A stretch of 64,000 bases of DNA from Zanthoxylum bungeanum (Eukaryota; Streptophyta; Magnoliopsida; Sapindales; Rutaceae), in assembly GCA_019454045.1 (NCBI GenBank), contig SKCR01032781.1, forward strand, positions 1 through 64,000, given 5' to 3'. The notes under the pieces were generated by a model. It had not been told where the DNA came from and made no database searches. It saw only the letters and a program-made list of their open reading frames with translations. This document shows, piece after piece, positions 55,124-64,000 of the stretch (positions are counted from its first letter, which is position 1; each line of letters begins with the position of its first letter). The position numbers were made by a program, and so were the translations under genes.

Positions 55124-55838
55124 TTAGTACGTTGGTTTGTTGCCTTCCATGTATGTCTTCCTTGAAGACTTATATAGTACTAATAGGCACAATGCCTTCC
55201 GGTACATCAATTAGTATCCAAACCTGTTGGTATACATGGAATCCATTTCGGACATCATGGTACTTTGCCATAATAGGGAGTCGATACCTTGTATCACTTC
55301 CTCAGATGTAGTCAGTTCGTATTCCTTAATAAGATTGACATCTTTATGGGGTGAGATCAGAAACACATAGCCCTGGTTGTTTTATGACTCTCTCCGACTT
55401 ACGCGGTTCTTGTGTATTCGAAGATTATTGGTATAATTTCATCCTTGATGAACTATTTATGTTCCATTAGGAATCGGTTCCTGGAATAGTATTACTTCGA
55501 TTTTCATCGAGTTTTACTTTTCTCCCACTTACCACTGCATATAGGTATTCATCTTAGGAAAACCGCATGGTGAGCAACAATTACATTGTTCTCAAGTGAG
55601 TTGTATAAGTACTATACTTTGGTTTCCTTAGGATAACCTACAATTTAGGCACTTATCCGATTTGGGTTCTAGTTTGGTATCATCCAAACATATCCCTAGC
55701 ATACCCAAATCTTCAAGAATGAGAAAACCCAGTTTCTTCCTGTTCATATTTAATATGAAGTCTGTCAAACAGATTTTTATGGAACCTTATTCTAAATAAG
55801 TTCTGCACTATTTATGTGTATCCGTTGAAGGAAATGCT
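55124..55838 (-). pseudogene. Copia-C2 RT start and integrase end
   Basis: It begins with the right TTAGT duplication, then continues Copia-C2 on the minus strand: the RT N-terminus (region of QTYKARLV, split by the solo LTR), then the linker and the integrase C-terminal region, equivalent to 43680-44390 of C1. At about 55838 the integrase jumps to the leader at a short GCTAG/GGTAG similarity; roughly 2.7 kb corresponding to 40985-43675 is absent. Confidence 0.8.
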
Positions 55839-57160
55839 AGCACATGTATTACCTCTACCCGATTACATAACACTTCTAAAGAAACCTCATTTACATTGAG
55901 GGGAATATGTGAGAAGAGAAATACAAAGAGTAAGGATGTAATAGGCTGGACACGCAGGTCCAATTAATAAATTCCAAATTTATTACAACAATTTCCAAAA
56001 TTGCCCCACTCATCTAATATCCATCCGATATACATTATTCACGCATCGCAACCATGTATTCACACAAGCATGTTATCAATCAATCTAATCCAATTAATTA
56101 ATCTGATAATTAATGACCATCCAATGTTCAAACAACAATTTGATTTTGTGCGAGTCCAACTCGTTTTGCGAATAAGTACTCAAAGTACGAATTCTTGAAT
56201 TAAATTAAACTACAACATTAAATCCAATTTAATTTGCATTTAATACTAATTCATTTATTTAATTCCAAATTAAATATTACACTTTATTAACGAACCTTTA
56301 CGACTTAGATTCCAAATCTAATCGTTACGGGTCTCAAAGCCCGATTAACATCCAATGTTAATTTAATTTAAAGTCCAATGAGCTTTCAATTAATTTATAA
56401 GGCATGAACTTTTGGTCAATATGGGTCAAATCCAAATACCAAAGCCCATTTAAGGAATAACCCTTATTTGCCAAGAAACCAATTTAGGCCTATTAGGCCC
56501 AATTAAATATTAAAGGTCCATTAGTCATAATTGGACTTTATGGATATGGTTTTGGGCGCAATTGGATCCAACCAATTTAGCCTAAACCCATCTTGGTACA
56601 ACAAAGCCCAATTAGCCCAATTACAACTTTTCAAGCCCAATTTCCAAAATAGGCGCAATTAATTAAATTACCAAATTCCAAATTTTATAACTTATTTAAC
56701 TAAAGTGTATGCCATAATTAATTACCCAAATTAACATTTCCAAAACACAAATTTGTACAATTAATTATGCTCATTAACATCAAAACATGTCCAACACATT
56801 TTAATCAAAAATCAAACCCATTTCCCATGCTTAAAGTCTCAGCAATTTAGGGTTTTTCAAATTGATTCCGAATTCAATCCAATTAAATCCTAAATCAACA
56901 TTCCCAACATGATTCCAACTCATCCAATGGTTAAAATAAAAAATCACCATGACCTTGAGGGTTCTATAAGTCTCGGCCAAGCCTAAAAAATTGGGGAAAA
57001 TTGATCCAATCAAATTTCATGAAATTGATCATGCATAACTTCAATTAAACATCATTCAAGCATACTCAATCAAACAATTTCATCAAATCATGCTCAAATT
57101 GATTTTACCCAATTTTAACCATAAGTTGAAGTTTCATGCTTTAACTCGCTCTGATACAAT
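55839..57160 (-). other. Copia-C2 leader and primer site
   Basis: Reverse complement of the Copia-C1 leader, upstream half. It contains the TGGGCTT/AAGCCCA-rich block (56340-56650) and no gene. At 57147-57160 the minus strand reads ATTGTATCAGAGCG, a primer site with G-to-T decay of TGGTATCAGAGC. Unlike Copia-B, it has the standard TATCAGAGC form. Confidence 0.78.
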
Positions 57161-57792
57161 TGTTGGGTTTCTACGGTCTAACCGGGATCGATTTAAGCAA
57201 GAAACAATATGTGAATACTCGTAAAAGTATGGCGGAATCATACTTATAACGATCGGTTGAGGCGATGCGAGGAAAGACAAAAATTGCTCCCTTGAAGCTC
57301 ACGGTTTTCACTGCTTTTCTCCTCCATGGTGTTCTCGGCAATCATCAAATTTTGAGCTCCAAATTCGGTCCTCCAAGTGTGCTCCAAGCTCCAAGCTTCA
57401 TTTGGTGATTCCTTGCTCACAAGTGGGTTTCCCTATCATCTTTGTATGTCCTCTTTGGTGTGCTAGCAAAATTTCCCCTATTATTCTTCAATGTCTCGGC
57501 CAAGCCAAGAATTTGTGAAGGAAATTGGCCCTTGGCCGAATTGGGAGAGAAGGTGAAGAAGGCCTCTTGGCTGAAACTTGTGGGGAGAGAGAGTGAATTG
57601 GTTTTTGTATTTTTTATATCTAATACACAAAAAATCAAAAGTCAAATACCAAATAATTAAATATAGTAAATGTCTTTCAATCTTTCACACAAGAGTGATA
57701 TACACTCAACCAACAACTAACAACTTCCATCACTTTAAATTAACCAAGTTGACTGGTTGATGTGACGCTTGATGTGACTTGTGGGCCGCACT
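57161..57792 (-). repeat. Truncated 5' LTR of Copia-C2
   Basis: The 3'-most 632 bp of the LTR (CCGTAGAAACCCAACA end at 57161), matching 47979-48630 closely. It stops at GTGGGCCGCACTT, where Athila-like sequence begins. The rest of the LTR is lost. Confidence 0.88.
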
Positions 57793-58990
57793 TAATTACT
57801 CGAATCTCATATGTTTAAGGGTTCTACCATTTTTTTTATTCCATCGCTTTTTTAGATGCTTCCTCCAATTAAACTAGAGCACTAAATATTACAAACTTTT
57901 CACTTACAACTCATGGCCGTATATTACCATGCATATTGATAATACCTATCAACTAAGCATATGCAGATCAAATTAGTAAGTATTATTGAGAATTCACAAA
58001 ATAAATAATTCAAAAGGAAATAAACAAAAATTAACTTTTACGAATAGGTTGAGATACGTCTCAGGAGTGGAAATTCCTTACACAGCTATCTCAAACACAA
58101 TTCCACCTGATTAGTCAAGTTAAAAACACAAAAACACAAAATAATTTTTTTTATATTTTTTTTAAAAAATTTGAAAATTTTTGACTAAAAATCAAATAAA
58201 AACAACACAACGAAAAATAAAAACAAGATACTAGTAAATTATTCTCCTCCCCCAAACCTAATTGAGACATTGTCATCAATGTCTAAAAAGTATAAGAGTT
58301 TAGAAAACAACACCTGGTTAGCCGAAATTCTACATCTAAAAAGAAAATTAAAGGTTAAGATCCAGATTTATCCGACGCTTCTTACCATGATCATTATCGG
58401 ACCAGTTTATCTTGGAAATGATAGGGTCAATTTGTGGTTCAAAGGCTAAAACTTGGTCAATTTAATCATTGGCTGTTCTGGTAGTGTAGAGGATATCTTT
58501 TACAGGTTTTGAAAGGAACCCATTTCTCCGGGCATCATCAAGAAACACACAAATAAAGTCATAAAATCCATCAACGTTAAATAGTCCAATTGGTTTCTGG
58601 TGTATGTTCAAGTTTGCCTAAGATAGCACTGTAAAGATTTCCTCCATCGTACTCAAGCCACCTGACAAAACAATAAATGCATCAACACGGTTAATCATTT
58701 CAACAAGCCGTTCAGACATACCTAGCACAATGCATTCATCTCCGTTTTATGGTCCTATAAGATTAACCTCCACCAAGGGTTTTGGGATGATTCCCAGAAC
58801 TTGACTACTTCCTTCCTGTACGGCCCTTGAAACGTACCCTATTAGTCCAAGATTGCCACCGCCATATACTAGATGCATATTCCTTTCAGCTATGACTCTA
58901 CCCAATTCCTGTGCTGCCGCAACGAATTCTGGTTTAGAACTAGCACTAGTACCGTAAAACACACATATGTTTATAACTCGTCTTCTTGAA
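57793..58990 (-). mobile_element. Fragment of a second Athila-like element
   Basis: Colinear with 15390-16584 of the first Athila-like element, on the same strand: part of the 3' non-coding region and the LOG-like sequence. Both ends are cut, on the left by the junction with the Copia-C2 LTR and on the right by the Copia-D LTR. Substitutions and different lesions show it is a separate, diverged member of the same family and not a recent duplication. Confidence 0.85.
58348..58990 (-). pseudogene. LOG-like cytokinin riboside 5'-monophosphate phosphoribohydrolase, copy 2 (broken)
   Basis: Second LOG-like cargo copy. A single frame without frameshift runs from SRRRVINICVFYG at the cut right edge to a TAA at 58350-58348, broken only by three in-frame stops: after NLIGP, after FTVLS and after TAND. 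The N-terminal half is open: FYGTSASSKPEF, AQELGRVIAERNMH, YGGGNLGLIGYVSRAVQ, VLGIIPKPL. The substrate-binding motif reads SGGLSTMEE, so Pro and a Gly of PGGxGTxxE are changed. The C-terminus extends about 7 residues beyond copy 1 (KKRRINLDLNL). No introns. The initiator Met region was removed by Copia-D. Confidence 0.9.
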
Positions 58991-60979
58991 TTCTTCTTTA
59001 ATCTGGGACAGGAATCACCTCAATCCGATATCGGAATAAAACGTTATGGCCAAAATGTTAGGAAGCGGCCGCGAGTGCGCAACGTAAAATTAAAATTATT
59101 ATGCCGCTTTCCCTTTGCCCACGACCCATTTGTTTTGATTATTCTACAAGCCTATGCATGTTACTATATATTCTAAGCATAAAACTCATAAAACATGCAA
59201 AGAACATAAACCTAAACATGCTAACTATCATAAGAACTCTAATTAAAATAAAGAAAGAAAAAGACTTACTTGAACCAAAGACTCCTCCAGTCCTCCCTCC
59301 AATCTATAAGTTTTTCTCAAACTCAGCAAGCTCTTCCACGTTCCAAAGAGCCACCCAAGTGTGTGGCCTCCAAAGATGCACACACCAAAGCCAAAACTCA
59401 ACGGCAAGACTACGCCTCGAGTGCACTGGTATTTTGCCATTGGTGATAGCCTAGGCAAATGCCTCAAAACTTTTAACTCGAGGTTCCTCTAGTCAATTAG
59501 ACTTAAGGATCCTCAAAATCAGTGGCTTACTCTTAAAATTTAGAGTTGCTCACTTAAATAAACCCAAGATATGAAAGGTTTTGGTGTAGCCAATTGTAAA
59601 TTCTTTGGGTTTATATAGTGCTCCAAAGACAACAAAATTAATTAAGAATCTGATGTGGGATAAAAGCTAATTTAATCTTAGCCATTGGATCTTAATTTAG
59701 TGGTTTAATGAGATTATAAAACCCTAATAAGAGTTTGAGCCGAATTGAAATTCAAAACAAATAAATTTTTTTTACTATTCATGTGAATAGTAATTTTTTT
59801 ATTCCAATTCCCAAAGTGCCCCTATCGTCATTCACCAATCCCTAAGCAACTATGGAACCTCATAAATGATCTGTTCAATAATTAAACACATTGCACCATT
59901 TATCGACAATTCCTACAGCAATCATATATGCTGTTATATTTTTATTGTGCACTGTTAACCATTGATTTCGACTTTGTTGTGTGTGACCTTTTGGGTTCCC
60001 CTCAAGTTGGACATGAAATGAATCATGATAATTTAATCGAACATAAATTATCCTCCGATCAGATGGTCGTTCGATTTCGATGACCAAGGTTGACATCTAG
60101 CAACATGCCAATGCCCCAAATGAGAAGGAAAGATATATATACCCATTCTGTATGCGGTTTACATATGATACGGTCCCTCGCCTCACTGTATCCCCACCTA
60201 TTGACCTAGGGTACGGAAAATGTGTACCCATATGGGTCAAATGTATGATGTTGATAGTGTCATGAATCGTGCTAACCCAAGAATCTCACATGATTCTTCC
60301 GCTGTGGCCACAGTCTCAAGCACTGACTGATCACATATCAACCCGCGAACTGGACTACTACTCTTATAAGAAAATATTATCCGAGAGGGTGACGATTCTC
60401 TGTTGATCTTTACAAACTTCATGTGTTTCAACAAATTACCCAATCATACCCTTATGACTGGATCTTTTGAACCGGGGAAGGAGAATGTGAAAGTTATTTG
60501 ATCCACACATACGATTGTAAAGACCTCAAGTCTAAGGACTAGTCATATAATCGATACATGAAAGTTCTCACAGACACATGGGATAAACACTCCATATGAA
60601 AACTTTCGGCGGTCAGTTCGATGGACACGAGCAACTCATGCATCCATGTGATACACCAAACAGACGAATATCCGCTAGTAGCCTATGAGATCGACTACCC
60701 CACTTAAGGGCGGATCATAACACCATGCTAGTCTCTCCGCTTTGTGAACGCCCAGATTATTCACCAAAACTATGACTAGGAACATTTAAGAGTAATAATT
60801 CTCATAAGCATGGAAGCCATCGTCTTATTACTCCAAGGGCTTTATTACAATGTTGTTGATCATATAAGTTATGTAAGACACGTATAATAATATTGCCATT
60901 TTATTAATTAATGAAAATTATTACAAATACATGTACATATAGCCCATCCACAAGTTGGGTATAAGGCATATCCCTAACA
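58987..60979 (-). repeat. 3' LTR of Copia-D
   Basis: On the minus strand the LTR starts TGTTAGGGATATGCC at 60979, right after the purine tract AAGTGGGGGA. The far end is set where Athila-like homology stops, at a TGAATTCTTC (58987); this edge is uncertain by about 20 bp because the partner LTR is outside the window. About 1.99 kb. No gene is seen; small frames on both strands (58967-59467, 59875-60443) are unsupported. Confidence 0.75.
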
Positions 60980-60990
60980 ATCCCCCACTT
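60980..60990 (-). promoter_or_regulatory. Polypurine tract, Copia-D
   Basis: AAGTGGGGGAT on the minus strand directly precedes the LTR start. It is preceded by GGCTATAGTGC, a usual copia context. Confidence 0.85.
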
Positions 60991-60999
60991 GCACTATAG

Positions 61000-62875
61000 C
61001 CAACTAGTATGAATCTGGACACCATACTCTCGGGGTGTGCCTATCATGCTTTTGTTGAGTCAGCCCTTTAGTCAGAGGAATCTGCAAGATTATATTCTGT
61101 GGTATTTTCTCTATAATAACTTCTTTTCTCTCAACAATCTCCATGATGAGATGAAATCGCCTGAGTACATGCTTGGATTTCTGGTGAGACCTTGGTTCCT
61201 TTGATTGAGTAATGGCGCCCCGTGTTGTCACAGTACATCGTGACGCCATTCTTTTTATCGCGCGGAAGCACTTCCAGCTCCATGATGAACTTCTTTATTC
61301 AGACTGTTTCTTTATTTGCCTCAAATGCTGTAATATACTCGGCTTCAGTGGTGGAGTCCGCTGTAGTTGACTGCTTTGAGCTTTTCCAACTCACAACACC
61401 ACCATTTAAAGTAAACAGATATCCTTTTTGCGATCTGCTGTCATCCCTATCGGTCTGAAAGTTCACATTACAGTAACCAATGAAATTCATCTCAGAATAA
61501 TCTCCGTATGTCAAAAACACATCCTTAGTTCTTCTCAGATACTTGAGGATTGTTTTGACAGCTGCCGAGTGTTGCTCACCAGGATTTTCCTGATACGTGC
61601 TCGTTATGCTAAGAGCATAAGAGACATCAGGTCTTGTACATAGCATGGCGTACATGATCGATCCGATTACTGAAGTATAAGGGATCCTACTTATACGCTC
61701 TCTATCTGAAGGAGTACGTGGACATTGCTCCTTAGATAATTTGATTCCATGACAAGTAGGTAACTTACATATTTAGGAATATTCCATTTTGAATCTTTTC
61801 AAAACTTTATCTGTGTACCTAGATTGAGAAAGTCCTAACAACCTCTTAGATCTATTACAGTAGATCTTAATGCCGAGGATGTAGGCTGCTTCTCCCAAAT
61901 CTTTCATGGAGAAATTCTAAGATAACCATTGCTTGGTGGCTTGCATCATGGGAATATCATTCCCGATGATTAATATGTCATCGACATATAATACAAGAAA
62001 TACAACAACACTCCCACTACTTTTCCTGTAAACACAAGGCTCGTCTACATTTTTGATGAAGTCAAATTCTTGATTGTCTTATCAAATCGTATATTCCAAC
62101 TTCTGGAGGCTTACTTGAGTCCATAAATGGATCATTTAAGCTTGCATACTTTATTATGATCATCCTTAGATGAAAACCCCTCAGGTTGTGTCATATAGAC
62201 TTCCTCTACGAGGTTACCATTAAGGAAATCTGTTTTGACATCCATCTGCCAAATCTCATAATCAAAGTGTGCAGCTAGTGCCAGTAAAATTCAATTGGAC
62301 TTTATCATTGCAACATGCGAGAAGGTTTTGTCATAGTTAAATCCTTGGATTTTTCTATAACCTTTCGCCACCAACCTAGCCTTATAGGTTTGGATGTTGC
62401 CTTCTACATCAGTTTTAAGCTTGTAAATCCACTTGCAGCCTATGGGTTTTATCCCTTCAGGTGCATCTACCAAGTCCCAAACTTGATTCTGATACATAGA
62501 GTCTATTTCGGATTTCATGGCCTCAAGCCACTTGACTGAATCAATGTCACGCATTGCTTCGTCATAACTGGTGGGATCTTCATTATCAATGACCTGATCA
62601 TGTTCCTCATCAATATGGAAACCATATCTTTCAGGCTCATATCTTTCCCTACCAGACCTTCTGAGTTCATAACCTTGTGGTTGTTCTGTCGCTGCCCTTT
62701 TGAGGGGCCTGAGGTTTAGTTCTATGTTAGTTTGTTTTTCTCGTACCTCAACGAGGTCAAGTCTACTCCCACTATATTTCTTGAGAAGGAATTCATTCTC
62801 TAGAAATTTAGTATTTCGTGAGACAAATGTTGTTTGTTCATTTGGGACGTAGAACACGTATTCTCTTGAGTTCAA
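61000..62875 (-). pseudogene. Copia-D reverse transcriptase and RNase H
   Basis: On the minus strand from 62875: integrase-RT linker (VPNEQTTFVSRNTKFLENEF), RT N-terminus ([42 protein letters not shown]) to 62291. A frameshift follows, then [10 protein letters not shown] near 61985. RNase H is in frame 61655-61299 (MYAMLCTRPDVSYALS, GGVVSWKSSKQ, ADSTTEAEYI), with another shift to 61249 (AITQSKEPRSHQKSKHVLRR). It is less decayed than Copia-C, but several frameshifts and stops make it non-functional. Confidence 0.87.
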
Positions 62876-63560
62876 GGCATATCCTACAAACTTACATTTA
62901 CCCTATCATCCAATTTGTTAGTTTGTGTGAGCTTGGCATATGCGTCACATCTCCAAACTCTTAGATAACTAAGACTAGGACGTTTCCCAGTCCATAACTC
63001 ATATGGTGTTTGACTAACAGTCTTGGAAGGAACTTGGTTTAGTAGTAGTGTTGCAGTTTCTAAAGCAAGACCCCAAAATGAAAGAGGTAGATCCGTGTCT
63101 GGCATCATTGATCGGACCATATCTATTAATGTCTGATTTTCCTTTCAGAGACCCCATTATGCTGTGGAGTTCCCGGAGGAGTCCACTGGGAAACAATACC
63201 ATTTTCTCTCAAGTAATCTTGAAATTCGTTTCTTAAGTATTCACCACCTCGGTCAGACCTTAGTGACTTAATACTTTTATTAAGCTGGTATTCTACTTCA
63301 GCTTGAAGTCTTTGAATTTCTCAAAGGCTTCAGATTGTACCGCATAAGGTACACATACCCATATCGCGAATGATCATCGATAAGGTAATGAAGTAGGAGA
63401 ATCCACCTCTAGCGGTGACTGACATTGGTCCGTATACATCAGAGTGTATGAGTTCTAATGTCTCCGTTGTACGATGTCCCTTACCTTTGAAGGGTAATTT
63501 GGTCATTTTACCAAGTAAGCAAGACTCACAAGTTCCATAAGGTTTTATATTTGAAGGGTT
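62876..63560 (-). pseudogene. Copia-D integrase
   Basis: On the minus strand. The C-terminal region is in frame 63120-62884 (MVRSMMPDTDLPLSFWG, YELWTGKRPSLSYLRVWRC). Upstream in other frames are TPGTPQHNG-type residues (near 63165) with the catalytic Glu region, LRSDRGGEY (near 63250) with the second Asp and a VYGPMS-like first block near 63430. CESC-type zinc-finger residues are near 63520. Frameshifts at about 63120 and 63300. Confidence 0.83.
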
Positions 63561-64000
63561 TGAAATACCTATCCTTATGTAGCTTAGTTAATCTTGTTTC
63601 ATTGATATGACCTAAGCGTCTGTGCCATAAAAGTGATTCATTGAGATTATTTGAGTTAACGTGTTATATATTAGAGGTTGAACATTCTTTGTTAGTTTGT
63701 AAGACATAGATACCATTATTCAAAATATCATCCCCATATTTTATTTCATTGAAATAAATAGAACATTCATTACAACTTATTAGGCATGAAAAGCCTTTAT
63801 TACATAAAGAAGAAATTGAAATGATGTTCTTTACTAGAAAAGGTACATAAACACAGTCTTCTAAGTCTAAAACTAAACCATTCGGCAAAACTAATGAATA
63901 AGTCCCCACGTACAATGCAGCCAGTTTTGCTCCATTACCCATGCGTAATTCAACCTCCCATGACGGAGTCTCCTACTGTTTCTCAGGCCCTTCACATTGT
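63561..64000 (-). pseudogene. Copia-D protease/pre-integrase region (runs off the window)
   Basis: The frame 63942-63664 reads MGNGAKLAALYVGTYSL, LDLEDCVYVPFLVKNIIS, DDILNNGIYVLQ, the segment between the copia protease active site and the zinc finger. Upstream to 64000 the same reading continues (RLRHGRLN-like). The catalytic Asp, gag and 5' LTR are outside the window. Confidence 0.82.

Larger units (their letters stand above)
47979..57792 (-). mobile_element. Copia-C2, inverted Copia-C element with internal deletion
   Basis: Ty1/copia on the minus strand. It holds a 3' LTR (49871-47979), RNase H and RT (49872-51068 and 55129-55400), part of the integrase (to about 55838), then, after a deletion, the leader (55839-57148), a primer site and a truncated 5' LTR (57161-57792). 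Gag, protease and the N-terminal integrase are missing. A 4055-bp solo gypsy LTR lies within RT. The left flank ends CTTAC, the expected duplication; its partner was lost with the 5' LTR end. Confidence 0.88.

Noticed and set aside
59101..59467. Frames of 74 and 117 codons in the Copia-D LTR
   Set aside because: They overlap on opposite strands within an LTR, with no recognisable motif.

Overview
This is plant nuclear DNA: AT-rich, intron-poor, and made almost entirely of LTR retrotransposons nested in one another. Typical plant features include tRNA-iMet-type primer sites on the Ty1/copia elements, a tRNA-Asp-type primer site on an Athila-like Ty3/gypsy element, and a plant LOG-like (cytokinin-activating enzyme) sequence. 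I see no intact host gene, no RNA gene and no CRISPR array. The species cannot be named from the sequence. It looks like heterochromatic, repeat-rich intergenic DNA of an angiosperm.

Left half (1-39928). The window opens inside Copia-B2 (minus strand; leader plus 5' LTR, ending at 3219), which sits in the LTR of Copia-A. Copia-A is a tandem array: LTR (3220-5144), internal A1 (5145-8307), shared LTR (8308-10702), internal A2, LTR (35957-37323). A2 is split by an Athila-like gypsy element on the minus strand (12478-32896, 5-bp duplication GAGAC). That element is split in turn by Copia-B1 on the plus strand (18343-28760, duplication GCATT). The insertion order is therefore A, then Athila, then B1. 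The last A LTR is broken at 37323; its missing second half lies inverted at 38890-39928, next to a decayed inverted RT/RNase H remnant.

Right half (39929-64000). Decayed Copia-C1 (plus; 3' LTR 45581-47552) is followed by a scrap of Copia-A. Next comes Copia-C2 in the opposite orientation (47979-57792), so C1 and C2 form a tail-to-tail inverted repeat. C2 is interrupted by a 4.06-kb solo gypsy LTR (51069-55123, duplication TTAGT). Then come a second Athila-like fragment with a LOG-like sequence (57793-58990) and the 3' LTR and pol of Copia-D (minus, to the window end).

The most unusual content is the Athila-like element. In sense, between its integrase C-terminus and 3' LTR, it carries an intact 182-codon Cys/Lys-rich ORF (16851-17399) and an intronless LOG-like gene (15959-16592). 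It lacks the RT, RNase H and integrase core. A second, separately decayed copy of the same LOG-plus-3'-region sits at 57793-58990, so the capture belongs to a retroelement lineage and is not a single accident. Its U3 holds a dense array of ACGT-core (G-box-like) motifs upstream of a TATA box. All coordinates and motifs come from reading the sequence; family assignments rest on recognised motifs, not database searches.
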